Positions 12,115 to 24,401 of a DNA stretch of 64,000 nucleotides are shown piece after piece. Position 1 is the first letter of the stretch; the number at the start of each line of letters is the position of its first letter. The position numbers and the translations under genes are program-made. This stretch comes from Chara braunii (lineage: Eukaryota; Streptophyta; Charophyceae; Charales; Characeae). Location: NCBI GenBank assembly GCA_003427395.1, contig BFEA01000108.1, positions 2,714,790 through 2,778,789 on the forward strand, given 5' to 3'. Under the pieces are notes generated by a model that did no database searches, was not told the DNA's origin, and saw only the letters and a program-made list of their open reading frames with translations.

Positions 12115-12215
12115 TTTGATTGACGAATTTGAGGGCATTTCAGTGGTTTTGAACAGAGCTTGTAAATTTTCTTTGTTTTTGATTGAGGGCAGTTCAGTGG
12201 TTTTGAACAGAGCTT
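12115..12215. repeat. Short tandem duplication
   Basis: TTTTTGATTGA..GAGGGCA.TTCAGTGGTTTTGAACAGAGC occurs twice, about 60 bp apart. Confidence 0.75.
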
Positions 12216-12344
12216 TTGAAGTCTTGATGCATACTAGGTGCAAACTATGTGCTGGATGTGTGTGTGTGGACAGCCATCACACGATTCTTTTCTTGTTCGT
12301 TTTTTCCTTCTTTTTGAAGGGCTGGAAAATGTTCTGAAAAGGCC

Positions 12345-13174
12345 TTGACATCAACATGCTCCATTACACGGTCTATCAATCATACTAAGGAAGCCCCGTG
12401 GAATGCCTATGGGACAGAGATGAGGTCAACGCCACATACAGGACGGGAAGGGCCACAACCAACGGCTGCTGAAGGATTTTGTGGTGGGCGACTACTAGCA
12501 GGACAAGAAGGGCTGCAGCCAAAGGTTCCAGAACGACTTCAATTTGAGATCACCGGCCCACCCTCCGCTAAACGGGACTCGCCAGATTGGTGGGATCACA
12601 AATCGTAGGCAACTACAAGCACAAACTTCTTGTGATTTACTTTTCGGAATCTGGAGGCATGCCATCTCTACGTGAATACTGCCACGCGATTGGACGTCAG
12701 ATTGCACGACGCCGACGTATTTATAGGGCCAGGCCTTACTGGCGCTACGTCTATGCCAACGAAGCATTATGAACCTTGCACGTTTCCAGACCAGGGTCAT
12801 AATTCTTCCCAAACGCAAAACATAGCATGTCACCAATGAGAAAAGGGGCATCCGTCCTAAGTGCAAACGTAGCACTGTTCCCCAAGCTATGATGCATTCC
12901 ATCCCTCCCTTTCGCCCTCCCTTCTCACCTATCTTAGCCTGTCATGTGGTAAGCGCCAGCTCACATACACAATCTTTAACATGGAAATCTGAATGAGAGA
13001 AGGAAAAAAAGAAAGAGAACCTGCACTGCCACGTAGGTAGCAATAAATTGTTCATAACAGGCAACTACACAGGGATAAGGTTCCAATGTAACTCGCACGG
13101 TACTGGATGTGGAGAAATTCTGAGGCAGAAATAAATATGGCAAATAAAGGCAGATAAAGAACATCGTATGACAT
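12345..13174. other. Intergenic, no gene supported
   Basis: Contains two diverged copies of a GGGAAGGGCCACAACCA / AGAAGGGCTGCAGCCA motif (about 12,444-12,530), otherwise unremarkable. Confidence 0.4.
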
Positions 13175-13364
13175 TCAAACCTTAGGTGGCTGGATTGCAA
13201 TCTTCTTCGGGAAAACGAGTTTAGCCAATTTGTCAAAATCTTCACAAGCTTCCTCCTTCTGTGTTCCAGAGGCACCTTCCACGTCCTGCAGCTGCTGCCC
13301 CAAATCGCAATACCCAAGTTCAACGAATAAATGATCACCACATTTAGAGACTGCATGCAGAGAT
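13175..13364 (-). CDS. Candidate host terminal exon (unidentified)
   Basis: On the minus strand a frame runs from a possible splice acceptor (CATCTCTGCATGCAG, exon from about 13,364) to a TGA at about 13,175, giving about 57 residues rich in Asp/Glu/Lys. It ends FPKKIAIQPPKV. The composition is that of a soluble protein and it is free of low-complexity sequence. I do not recognise the family, and no upstream exon could be paired with confidence. It may equally be a chance frame. Confidence 0.25.
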
Positions 13365-14189
13365 GACATTCTGGGATCCACATCGTGTCAGACGTAAAAT
13401 CTTCATAGGCACCTTTATATCGCACATAGATGTGCAGCTTTATAACAAGTTTATATAGAGAAGCCAAAAATAAATAAAATAAAATAAAGGGTGGGCCATG
13501 CCCAGGACGTGAAAAAATGTTGAAAATTTGATTGAATTTCTTTATCCTCTCATCAAACATTCTCACTGGCCATGCATCACAGCCAAAAACTACTGATTTT
13601 TCCTGCATCTTCAGTACATAGCTCTCTGTGCCCTGAAATTTGCACTACATACAACTGTACTGGCCCGTGAGAAAACAACACACAGAAGCGGACCACGTTC
13701 ATTGAACTGATTTCCTTTTATTGCAAGTCTAAGAGAGTAACAAATTCATCAGCACAGAGTGCCCCCATCAAAGTCGCCCTGCACTGCACCCATGGGCATT
13801 TTTTGATTTGAACATTACATAGGCGGCACTTCCGCATCTGGGAGAAAAGGTGAGAAGAGCATTCTGGCCATTCATTAGACCGTCTGATAAAAAACATAAT
13901 ACAAAGACACTGAAATACAGGTTTGAAGTTTGAACACCACCTCCATTCTGTAACCCCCTCACCGTAAACGAATCGGGCAACCCCTGGTCATGTGCAACAG
14001 CGGACAGGAGGTAGCTCTCATGGGTTGATGGAGTGTGGAAAATTCAACACCTCTGGTTCAGCAACAAGACGCGGCTAACCGGACACGAATTGGGGAATGC
14101 GTTGAAGAGGTGTCACTCCGTAGCAGAAAATCTAATACACATTCACGACAGCATTTCCCCAGCCTGGATCAGAGATGAGCAAGGGGTAC
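13365..14189. other. Intergenic, no gene supported
   Basis: A minus-strand frame starting about 13,608 opens with protein-like residues and then decays into hydrophobic low-value sequence. No domain recognised. Confidence 0.4.
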
Positions 14190-14405
14190 CCTGACCCGCA
14201 CCCACCCGCACCCACCCGCACCCACAACGCGTTGGGTAAGATGTGGGTATGGATAAGCTGGCCTGGGTGGGAGGAGAATGGGTCTAAGTTAGCTGGTCTG
14301 GATGGGTGACGGGCGGGTCAATGTTAGGCCCCGGGTCACCCAAATGGGTGGGTGGCAGGTGGGCGAATGTCTGGCCCGGGTCACTCGACCCACTGATCCA
14401 GGATG
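14190..14405. repeat. G/C-run block with short CCCGCACCCA tandem units
   Basis: Three CCCGCACCCA-type units at about 14,196-14,225 are followed by many GGG runs on the + strand (GGGTGGG, GGGCGGG, GGGTGGGTGG, CCCGGG). The spacing permits G-quadruplex folding. A C-run lies at 14,417-14,429. Confidence 0.65.
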
Positions 14406-16860
14406 ATCCACAAGGACCCCCCCCCCCCCACCACAACCTATGAGCGTAGGGAAAAAAGACGCCAAACGTTGGAAGTCGAACATAAATGCTCCAGGCCTTT
14501 CCCCCCAAAAAATTGCGGTGCAGCCGTCAGTGACATATTCAGAATTTCAGACCCACCTTCGAAAATGTCTCGCTGTGCCACTGCCGGCTGGACTGTTGGG
14601 AGATTTTTCTCGTGATAAAAGAACATGGAGCAGACCTACCCACATGAGGTGGCAAGGCTCGCTCCTCGATTTGAATCTGGGGAATTGAGCTTGTTTTTTC
14701 CGTGACGTCACCTGAGCTTGTTTCTTCGCGCGGTCACCTCATCGATTTGTTTCATTTTGTGATGTCACGGCACAATGTCACATTGTGTGTGAATGTTGGG
14801 TTGGGAATGGGCGGGTACAGGTAAAAAACAATTGGTCCCGAGTGACATGTATGTTGAAATAGGTCATTATTTTGTATTAGCCTACAAAAAAAATAATTTA
14901 TCTTTTTTTGCTTCACTGGCGGGTAATGATTTCCTTGTGGGTGCGTGTGACAAGGCTGAGGCAGAGCAGCGAGGCTGGGAGAGAGAGGGAGAGTGAGAGA
15001 GCACACACACACTCACTCAACTCGACGCAGACTCGACACGACTCGACGGACGCAGACGCAAAGTGGCGAAGTCGCAAAGTTGCAATCTTGGATTCTGAAC
15101 ACATTGTCGCAGCACGTCGCACTGAAGCACAAGCACTCAGGCCAAAAAATGAATGCCCGAACTCAGCTAGAGTCCGGTCTCAAGTACCGGACTCGAGTTC
15201 AGTCCTGAGGGCAGAAGTGCAATTTGCCTCAGGGCTGAGCTGAGAATCGAAGGTCTGAGTCTGGGCGCCAGAATGCCGGATGGCGCCAAGTATCGAAATC
15301 CGAAAGTGCCAAGGGTGGAATTTGAGAACCGGCGCCAGCTGCCGAGGGCGCCAACTGTCAGGAACCGGAGATCAGAAACTCAAAAAAAACAAAAAAATAG
15401 CAGCCTGGCCGATGGTAACCCGCATACCAGGGATCGAGCCCTGGCTGAGTCCGTAACAGTGCGGGTGAGTTCAGGTGAAGGTTTGTTACGTGTGGGGCGG
15501 GCGGGTCAGGTGTGGGGGCAAAATTTTGAAAAAAAACTTGGGTGGACTGGATCCCCTTAGACCTTTTTTTTCCAAACGAGGGCAGGTGGTACCAGGAATA
15601 CTTCGGGCGAGTTGGGTGAAGTGGCAAATCCAAAAAAAAAAAAATGCTAATCTCTGGCCTGGATAGAACTCCTTAAAGAATACTTCTCCTGGAAATCAGG
15701 AGACTTCTCCTAGTCAAGACACAGATTCCTCCACACAGCTTTAAGGTTTGTCAACAGGCTAACAGCCGGTACTCAGAGGGCTTGCGGCAGCAAGAATCAA
15801 CAGCCAGAAATCCGGAGAACCAATCCGGAGACTGCAATCTTGGACGTGTTTTTGCTGCAGAAGCAGCAAGTCTCCAAGGACGAACCCTGAGTGATCTTTT
15901 GCCCAGACCAAGATATCTCTGAGCTCAAGGTTCACCCCAGCGAATGGGGTTGGGGACAAACCTTGGCCAGAGCAAACGTGCCCGCCCCTACATGAATACA
16001 CGGCTAAATTCGGGTACGCTTAGGTCTCAAGACTGCAGATCCAACACCTGAAATAAGCACAAGGTGGAAGCGCATCCTGAACTCCAACAACGAAATACAG
16101 ATCAATACCTTGCCCTAAGACCGGTCAAAGTCTGCAGTCTGCAACTATGCCACACTGCCAGTGAACCAACGACTTCATCCGCAAAGAAAACACTCTTGAA
16201 CCCAGTAACTCAGAGAAACACGAAATGTGCACTACTAACACAACGGAAGACATCATCCGCTACTTTCATGCCCAGAGTCGATATGGTTTCGGGAGTGAAT
16301 CAAGAAGCTACGGTGCTGCCTCTTCTCCTCCTCCCCCCCCCTACAAAACCCCTTGACACCATCCTCATGTCCATCAACATCCCCACTTCCCTGCGAAGCG
16401 GCACAAAGAATTGGTTCCTGCTTCTCACAGAACTCGACGGAAGTCACGCTCTGGACCCTTTGGAAATGAAGATGCACACTCACCATTGGCGGGGAACTCA
16501 TAGCGAAAGAGGAATCCTGCGCCCAGCTGAAGGCCAGGTGGAGACGTAAATCCGCTGGAGATGCCTCTTGGTCAAACAAGCGGCCAAAAAGAGAGCGGCT
16601 GGCTCCTACAACGCAAGATAGCTACTACCGAAAGAGAGCACACTCAGGTGAAAAAGTGAGATCGAAGCTGAACAAGAGCCCTCCCATTCTTACTGCCGAG
16701 AGTTCCAAAGGATGACATTCAGGCTAATAAGCGGTCACAACTAGAGCCCCGCCACTCCCTTCTATGAAGGGCTGGTTTTCCCGTCAGCTACCTCTCCTCA
16801 ACGTTCTTGGTTTACTCACCTTTGTGACAGACGCAGCTCACGTGCATTTGAGACTAACGC
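14406..16860. other. Intergenic, no gene supported
   Basis: Heterogeneous sequence. It includes a short GAGA/CACA stretch near 14,985-15,015, recurring GGCGCCA boxes near 15,265-15,355 and oligo-A near 15,633-15,645. A + strand frame at 16,064-16,549 (161 codons) has no recognised motif; it could be 5' LINE sequence but I cannot show it. Confidence 0.4.
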
Positions 16861-17427
16861 GTGAAGAGAGAGGCTAGCTGGCAGTCAATCCTCTCTCCAG
16901 GAGCAAGGGTACGCTGAGTGGGACTTGTAAAATTACTGTTCTGCCGAAAAAGTCTCATGGACAATACTTGCTGGTGGAAAGGAAGCAGACTGATATTCCC
17001 CAAAAGATTCTGCCGGACAGCTCAGATCTGGTGATTAACCTGTTCGGGACAGTGGCTACGGAGTCATCCACATGTCAACTCCTTTCACATGCTGGTGCTC
17101 CAATGGCTAAGGGAGTACATCGAGAAGGCAAAAAAATGACAGAGAGCATGCTTTTGACATCAGAGAAGCATGCCTGAAGCACATTGAGAGTCTAAAAAAA
17201 ACAGAAAGAATGGCATAAGGGCATCGATCGCTGACATTGAGAAATCGGCCAGCCAGTATGACATTCTGAAAAGGGAAAAGGTCGACGAAGTAAAAGCGGA
17301 GGAATTTTCTGAATACACAGCTTTCAGGTATGCGAAAAAACAGAGAGCAAGAGGAGCAAGGGCTGACCGACAAGGACAAGACTGTCGTCAACACCAATGA
17401 CTCGTTCCAAAATCTGCGTCCAAAGAA

Positions 17428-18138
17428 ATGGAAACATCAAAAGATCAGAATAAGAGGGAACCTTCCCCATACTCAAAATCCGGTCAAGAAGAGTTCGAAG
17501 AAGAATCGTCATGCTCAACGCTTGAGAAAGAAATCGCCATGATGGTAGCTCGAACAAAAAAGCTGGTAAAACTGAACGCTGAGTACACTCTAGAATTCAC
17601 ATCCCTCCAGCACATCGCTGATGGCAAGGCACCCCATGTGGTGGCCTCAGCCAAATCATCACGACTGACCCTAATGGGCACTCGCCCACTAATTGCAGCT
17701 AGGTACATTGAAAAGGAAGTTGACTGGCAGGTGGCTACGGATGTGTCCTTCACGATTCCCAGGATTGCTGAAGGCCAGAACGTAGCCAAGGTTCTTCAAG
17801 AGAAGGTAACAAACGACTTTCCACAGGGTATGTACGAAACAACTGTCTCCTACACCCTATCGGAAGCCAATTCCTCACAAGCTGATCACGGGAAACAACA
17901 AGACCACCAAATGGAGGAAGATCAGCATACCCCTGATGCATTCCCCCCCGTGATTGCCAAAACGCCCTTCAGTACCAAGCTCAAGAGCGGGATGATGTGG
18001 AGACCATGGAGGCCAATCTCAACAGTACCATACAGGATGATACAGCGTACTAGCAGGCCTGAGCATTCCAGCCGAACTGCTGGCGGCCCAACTCCTAGAC
18101 AGCTCACCCTCATTATCCCGGCCCCACTAACCTCCTAA
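17428..18138 (+). pseudogene. LINE-A ORF1-like frame
   Basis: A 236-codon frame immediately 5' of the endonuclease, in the position of LINE ORF1, which usually encodes an RNA-binding chaperone. A helical, Glu/Lys-rich N-terminal part (about residues 20-55) is followed by a compact region (about 60-150) and a Gln/His/Asp-rich linker. No zinc knuckle or RRM is visible. Frames upstream (16,968-17,177 and 17,330-17,542) may be displaced pieces of the same ORF. Assigned by position only. Confidence 0.5.
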
Positions 18139-18215
18139 CGCCCCAATGACAAAATCTTTAGAACATGACGAATGCAAGAGAGGATTGTGTGAACCGAAAA
18201 ACCCAATGAATAGTC

Positions 18216-18994
18216 ATTAGAAGCTGGAATATTAATCGGATAGGCAATAGATTAGACAAAGAAGAGAAAATGAAGAGAAAATGAACGACAAAAGTCTGAC
18301 CCTTCACCCAAACAAGCTGGCAGACATAATTCAGCTGCAAGAGACCCCATCTTACCTCATCAACTGAGCACAACAAAATCCGTAGAACTCTGATGAGGAA
18401 GCTCGGAGTCGAGAACGAAATATGGTCTTCAGATAACGCATCGAGCACGAAGGGAACAACCATCCTTATACCCAAATCATCCTGACTCTACATAGCAGGG
18501 TCGGTAATGAACATGGAAGCTGATGCGTCAGATGGAAGATGGTGTCTGGCAAATCTACGATGCACGGAGGAAAAAGTTAGGGTAATCAATATATGCACCA
18601 AATAGCTCTTCAGAAAGATCCACATTTATATAAGGCCTGGGTAATTTGATCCCCCCTACATCACCCTGCATCCTAGCAGGACATTGGAATGTTACCCTGG
18701 ATCCGGCCACCGACCGCATCTTTAGGTCAACGGTCAGCCAACTGCCGCACGGGACCCATTCAAAAGTTGATGTTGGATCGTAACCTGGTGGAGCCACACC
18801 GCACTCTGCACCCGGGAGAAAGAGCCTTCACACTGGTGAAAAAGAACTATGCGCAACACACCGCTTTTTCCTTCATAGACTACTTCCTACTGTCCGAGAT
18901 CCTAATGGGAACGGTCAAACACATAGAGATTTTTCCCCTTCAGTATGTAGATTTGGACCACAAACCCATCGAACTCATTCTCAGTTTCGAATAA
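18216..18994 (+). pseudogene. LINE-A APE-like endonuclease, broken
   Basis: Reading across frame changes gives the endonuclease landmarks in order: SWNINRIG (first-strand Asn motif), ADIIQLQETPS with the catalytic Glu at about 18,341, FIDYFLLSE, and DHKPIEL near the C-terminus (Asp-His motif). Stops and shifts occur at about 18,270, 18,365 and between 18,480 and 18,690, so no functional enzyme is encoded. The 18,689-18,994 portion is one open frame. Confidence 0.8.
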
Positions 18995-19159
18995 TATGTA
19001 AAGAAAAGATCAATTTCCATAAACTGAACAACCTTCTCCTACTAAGCCAATTATTCAAAATGGGAGTCTTAGTTTCAAATAATATGTAAAGAAAAGATTC
19101 AGTTTCCATAAACTGAACAACCTTCTCCTACTAAGCCAATTATTCCAAACGGGAGTCCT
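18983..19159 (+). repeat. 88-bp tandem duplication inside LINE-A
   Basis: The block beginning AGTTTCGAATAATATG at 18,983 is repeated from 19,071 with few differences. It covers the end of the endonuclease and the start of the linker, and breaks the frame joining them. Confidence 0.9.
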
Positions 19160-19175
19160 AGACTGCTGGCAAAAT

Positions 19176-21345
19176 ATGAGAGGCTGCTACCTCCCTAACC
19201 AAGACAGGCGGGCATGGTTTCAAGAAAGCTACTCTACCCTATCACATACGACAGCCAAGATGTCAAAAAAAGTGGCGAGTGAAAGAAAACAAAGGAAATT
19301 AGCTCTGGAGACAACCCTGAAGATTGCGGAGTCAAACTTAATCGACAACCCCTCCTCCCCACTCTACACTGATATTTTCCATAACGCGAGAGAAAAATTA
19401 TCCTTGTACCTGACGAGTGAAAGAAAACAAAGGAAATTAGCTTTGGAGACAACCCTGAAGATTGCAGAGTTAAACTTAATTGACAACCCCTCCTCCCCGC
19501 TCTATACTTTCCATAAGGCGAAAGAAAAATTGTCCATGTACCGATGGTGGGAGTTGGAAGACCTACAAATAAGAGCAAGAATGAATGAATATGAGCTAAG
19601 CGAATCAATCTCAAAGCACTTCTTCACAAGGATTAAAGCAAATGCAAGGTCCAATTCAATTAAAGGTCTGTACACTCTTACTGACCCGACACTAAAGCGA
19701 ACGAACAACAAAGGAATACTAAACATAGCCAATGAGTTTTACGAGTTCTATCACAGAAAGACCCAGACTCCTACCCTCCCAGTACCAGAGAAGCCTGCAA
19801 GGCTGCAACACAATGCTCCAATATTTAGACAAAACAATATCACAAGAGCAAGCAAATGCTCTAGACAAGCCCATCACCTTGGAAGAGCTCCAGTACGCAC
19901 TCAAAGCATGAACAACAACAAAACGCCCGGGATTGATGGTCTAATAAAATAATTTTGGGAAACATTATGGCCACTCCTTGGGGCGACCTGTTAAGTTTCT
20001 ACCAAGACAGTTGGATCAAAGGCGGATTAGGGAATCTGCTGAGCAGCAGTGTAGTTACAATACTATACAAGAAGGGCGAAAAAGAAGACGTAAGAAATTA
20101 TAGGTCCATCTCCTTACTCAAACTACCCTACAAAATCCTAGCTAAAGCCCTGAACTTCAGGATCCTCAACCTCACCGACAAGTGCTTCCACATAGACCAA
20201 ACAGGCTTCATTCCGGGGAGGACAATGTAGTTACCCTGAACGAAGCAACCAATAAAGTAAGAGAAAAAATGATCAATACAGCAATACTATTTTTCGACTT
20301 TGAAAAGGCATATGACCAGGTCAACTGGGCTTTTCTAAATGCAAGTACGAAAAAGATGGGAGTTGGGCCGCACTTCAAAAAATGGGTATGTATCACTTAC
20401 AACGACGTCATAGGTTGTGTACAAGTCGATGGCCTGCTATCGGACTGTTACCCAATATCTCGCTCAGTTCGCCAAGGAGACTCATTAGCTCCTTCAATCT
20501 TTTTATTCGTCATGGAAGCAATTGCCACCTTCCTCCGGAAGGATCCCTCTATCCATAGACTACCAGAACTCGATGCAGGATCAGCCCACCATCTGAATTT
20601 TTCGACAGTAATAATGTTTGCAGATGACCTTACCGTCTTCATACGAGCCTCATATTCATTTTTCACTGCGTTAGTGAGAGCTATGAAAGTCTTCAAACTT
20701 GCATCAAAAATGAAAATTAATTGGAAGAAGACAATTGGATGGTGGCTGCCAGAAGGAGAAACCCCTCAGCTCCAAGGCCCAGAAGCAGCAATGACCTGGG
20801 AAACGCCTGAGACACCCACACGATATTTAGGGATTCTGATGACAAAAGAGGGTTTTGCCCCTCAGATGGCCCAAAATGTATTGACCAAACAAATCAACAA
20901 AACGGGCAGATGGGGTAACATCTTCACTTCCCTACTCGGCTGCGCACGAACTATTAACACTTCTATCTTCTCGATGACGTGGTATATAGCCTCAATTTGG
21001 ACGGTACCAGATAACACGATCAATGAACTAAACCGTAAAGCAAGAGCTTACCTATGGCCAGGAGACCCCAACAAAATCAACTGTATCCCAAAGATAGCAT
21101 GGCATTATATCACGAGGAAACCAAGCGAAGGCGGTCTGGGCATCATAGATCACAACCAAGAAATCAAAGCCCTCCAAGTCAAATGGATCATCAAACTTCT
21201 CACCAAACCAAGCACAGCATGGAACAAACTAGCACTGGACGGCATAAGAGGCTTAGCCCCGGTACCAACACCTGCAAATATGTCCGGCCTATTCTGGGTG
21301 ATGAACAAGGAATGGACTCTGAAAACAGGATGCAGAAACCAATGA
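19176..21345 (+). pseudogene. LINE-A reverse transcriptase
   Basis: Three successive frames carry one RT: 19,176-19,952 (linker and TPGIDG motif), 19,955-20,230 (NYRSISLL and QTGFIPGR) and 20,182-21,345 (FFDFEKAYDQVNW, RQGDSLAPSIF, catalytic FADD at 20,617-20,628, then LGI and WYIASIW thumb motifs). The reaction is RNA-templated DNA synthesis at a nicked target. All palm motifs including both catalytic Asp of FADD survive. Damage consists of a TAA at about 19,950, frameshifts near 19,985 and 20,225, and a TGA at 21,343. The linker holds an in-frame 46-codon duplication. Confidence 0.93.
19277..19546 (+). repeat. In-frame 46-codon duplication in LINE-A linker
   Basis: SERKQRKLALETTLKIAE..NLIDNPSSPLYT is encoded twice, with DNA units from 19,277 and 19,415 (period 138 bp, a multiple of three). 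Copy 2 has lost two codons. The open frame is preserved across both copies. Confidence 0.92.
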
Positions 21346-22850
21346 CGGGTCGTCGACCCTCCGGAAGTTAGACCCCCCACACCCTACTGGACAGCCCTGC
21401 TAAGGATCTGGCGGGAAATCATGCCGAGACAAATCAGCAAACCCAAATCCAAAGAAGAGGTACTGAGGCAACCCTTATTCGGCAATCCATGGGTGAGAGA
21501 TGAAAGTGACCATTCGCTTTCCCTCAAACCAGGAAACACGTGTGGCTATCATGGATAAAACACGGAGTGTGGAAAGTCAGCCATTTATGGGACGAAGAGA
21601 AAAAAGACTGCGTAAATGACCAGGAATTCATCTCTCGCCTCAAGGGCTGTCACCGGCGAGATAGGAACCTTCAGAAGGTAATCAACTGCATCCCGGAAGG
21701 GTGCAAAGAACAGCTAAAAGGAACACCGGCATGGAAAACAGGCGAATGGGGAATCCGGATACAGGAACAGTCCCCTTCAAGAGCCTATCAATTCTCACAC
21801 AAAGAACAGAGATCAGGCACTGCTGCTGTGTTTATGTCCTACCCAATACTACTATCAGCTCACAGACCCGTATCTGTCTTGGACAAAAACGTGGAAAGAA
21901 CAAGCCTTGACATCCTCCTCCTCAGGAAAGTGAGAGTTATGGGCTCCTGGCCAAAAACAATCGTCAGTGTGGACACTGCGATCCAGGAACTGGAATTTGA
22001 CCCAGCATAATGGGCCTGGACATCAGGTAGAAACAAAAATATCAAGACAGACATCCATGACTACTCAGGGAAAATGGGCTACAGGTTATTCCTCGAGACT
22101 AAAGACCCGGAACCCAGAATCAGAAGCCATTGGTCGAAATTAATTGGACAAGAAGCGGACCAGACTTCACAAATTCCATGGAAAAAAATCAAAACAATCA
22201 GGCCAGTCAAAATTAGGATTCTGCAACGACTTATCACTTACATAGCGCTGCTGGTCAATCAATGGCTCCATATCTGAAGATGGAGGAACGACCCGAGCAG
22301 TTCTGAACTGTGTACAGTCTGTTCAGATAACGAACCGGAAGACATTCTTCACTGCCTAATTCGTTGTAAGGAAGCGACAGAGTACTGGGCCAGGGCTTCT
22401 GACCTCTGGGAATCCCTTTTCTCCAAACCCCTACCTGAACATCCTATCCAACTTCTACTATGGACTAACATTCCGGCTGATTTCAATAATACGGAAAGGA
22501 CATGGTTTGGCATGATCAGGAAGGTAAGACTCTGGGCGATTTGCAAGGAAAGATGCGGCATGACTATCAAAGGACTCGTTGCCAAGAGAAAAGGTGTGGG
22601 TGGAGACAAGGACCCTGATTCAGGCAGAGATTGTATGCAGATGGCACAAAACAAGGCACTCGTTGCCTGATGATGAAGACCGGCAACAGAGTGTCCTCTC
22701 CAAGTTCGTCAAAGTTTGGCTGGTGGGAGGGAAAGTCGCAGAGATAACAGACTCCAACATACGGTGGAAAGATTGGCATAACTCGAAGGCGAGCTGGAGA
22801 AGCTCAAGACTGTACTCAATGGGCGGCCTACGGGAGCCACAGGCCACATA
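21346..22850 (+). pseudogene. LINE-A C-terminal region with zf-RVT knuckle
   Basis: Continues the RT protein after the stop at 21,343. The main frame runs from 21,540 with stops at 22,008 and 22,275. Residues CTVC..HCLIRC (about 22,317-22,366) form a C-x2-C...H-x4-C zinc knuckle typical of the zf-RVT domain at the C-terminus of plant-type LINE proteins, followed by Trp-rich helices (EYWARASDLWESL). No RNase H domain was recognised. Confidence 0.85.
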
Positions 22851-23544
22851 AGGATGTTCAAAAACCCTCAGAGCTAGTCGTTCTCAGTTATCCTTGTTTT
22901 TCAAAGCTTTAGCCGACAGATTCTCACAGAGGAATCTGAGAGGGATCCCAGAGAAAGGCAAGCTGACAGTCAATCCTCCTGTCAGGAGTAATCAATGCTG
23001 GTCAGGGTTCCTTCGGCCATGCGGAAGGAAGCGTGAGCAGGGGCCTCACCACACTACTCCCGACTTGGCCATTTTCGGGAGTGCAGCATCGTCACACCAG
23101 CTCCCGAGTTCAAGCTGTCAGATTGAATTCGGGAGCTGTCAGAATGTGGCTCCCGAGAGCACTCCCACCTCACTGCCTGCAAAGCTTTTTTTTCGAGAGA
23201 CCTCCTTCGCTCCTCCGAGTTTCATCCCAGATTCGGGAGTGGAGCCGGAAGGGACAAACGACTTCTGCCAGACTGCTTCACACTGATCGTGTCCATATGT
23301 GGCAAATGACATTTTCAGAATTTGAGCAGGGCTGGGTCGAAAGTGTAGTGTGGCGAAAGGCACTCCCGATCGGGTTTTCACTTCCAGGAGCACTCCCGAA
23401 AATTTTCCCAAGTCGGGTGTGCTGTGGCGAGGCCCCATGTCCTATGATGTATTCATTTTGACTTGCCGGAGGAATAGGAACCGCACTGACGCTCCCCAGA
23501 ATGGATATGGAGCCAGGACCACAAGGACCCGTTTAAAAGGGGGG
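22851..23544 (+). other. LINE-A 3' region / cluster of CTCCCG motifs
   Basis: Non-coding. From about 23,055 to 23,420 ACTCCCG/CGGGAGT and close variants recur about ten times in both orientations at irregular spacing. It ends at the poly-A run 23,545-23,570. Whether all of it belongs to LINE-A is unproven. Confidence 0.45.
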
Positions 23545-23570
23545 AAAAAAAAAAAAAAAAAAAAAAAAAA

Positions 23571-24401
23571 CCTACGACTTCTTGGAAAAGGACAGTGGCC
23601 ATGCGCATAAGGGCATACTCGCGCTAGGGCTTTTTTGACTGAGCTCTGGACCTGAGTACAGTCTGATGGATCCAGGTCTGGCCGTGATTCCAGTCAGATA
23701 CATTTAGAAAAGTGCTCGTGCAAGTATTCCCTAAATGGTACACCCATCAACTGTTGATAAACAGACCTGTGCTCAAGTCCTGATTGAATCAGATAAGGAA
23801 TATAACTCTGAACCTGTCGACCTTTCCTTTTTCTTTTCGAGGAACGAGAAGGACGTGTCTCAAGCCTCTGCCTCGGCCACTGGTTCTGAATGCTATGAGA
23901 AATTGGGGTACACACATTTAATGTCCGATATTCTAAATTTAATGATTAAAAACTTCGGGACAGCCATGGCAGGTGTAGATTATGGGCGTCGCTGCACTAC
24001 TCTTGAAATGTGCAAAACGAGAGTGAATCTTCCGGTAGAATATGGAAAGATGCACCGCCATGATTTTTGTCTTTGTGCATGTCAAGAGTAGTGCAGCGAG
24101 CCCCTATGTTGAGACATACGGTCGCATACCTAAATATAGATCTACACTGGAACACCGTGTACAATTGTAAGACACTGTTAATATAAACAGTCTAGGATAT
24201 GTCGGAGCAGACCCCACATGTGCTACGTTTGTGCTCAAAGTCCTTTGGAAAATGGAAAGGATAGGACCCCCCATTAGCACTGGTGTCTCCGGAACAGTGA
24301 CAGTACCTTGCACTGACCCGGCGGGGTCCACAGCCGTCTGATCTCACCTATGGCAGCCAAGAACAAAAGCCCACGCTGCAAGAAAAAAAAGGAAACAAAA
24401 A
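23571..24401. other. Intergenic, no gene supported
   Basis: A + strand frame (23,735-24,091, 118 codons) looks mildly protein-like but has no recognised domain and no supported splice sites. Confidence 0.4.

Larger units (their letters stand above)
16865..23570 (+). mobile_element. LINE-A: degenerate non-LTR retrotransposon
   Basis: The + strand order is ORF1-like frame (17,428-18,138), APE-type endonuclease (18,216-18,994), linker plus reverse transcriptase (19,176-21,345) and zf-RVT knuckle (to about 22,670). A 26-A run at 23,545-23,570 may be the poly-A tail after a roughly 0.7-kb 3' region. Autonomous LINEs mobilise by nicking DNA with the endonuclease and priming RT on the nick. This copy has multiple frameshifts and stops and is not autonomous. 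The left boundary is uncertain; 16,865 is the start of a 42-bp motif that reappears at 22,951 in the 3' region. No target-site duplication was found. Confidence 0.85.

Noticed and set aside
12976-13608. 210-codon minus frame
   Set aside because: Only its first about 35 residues look protein-like; the rest is hydrophobic filler across what seems to be non-coding DNA.
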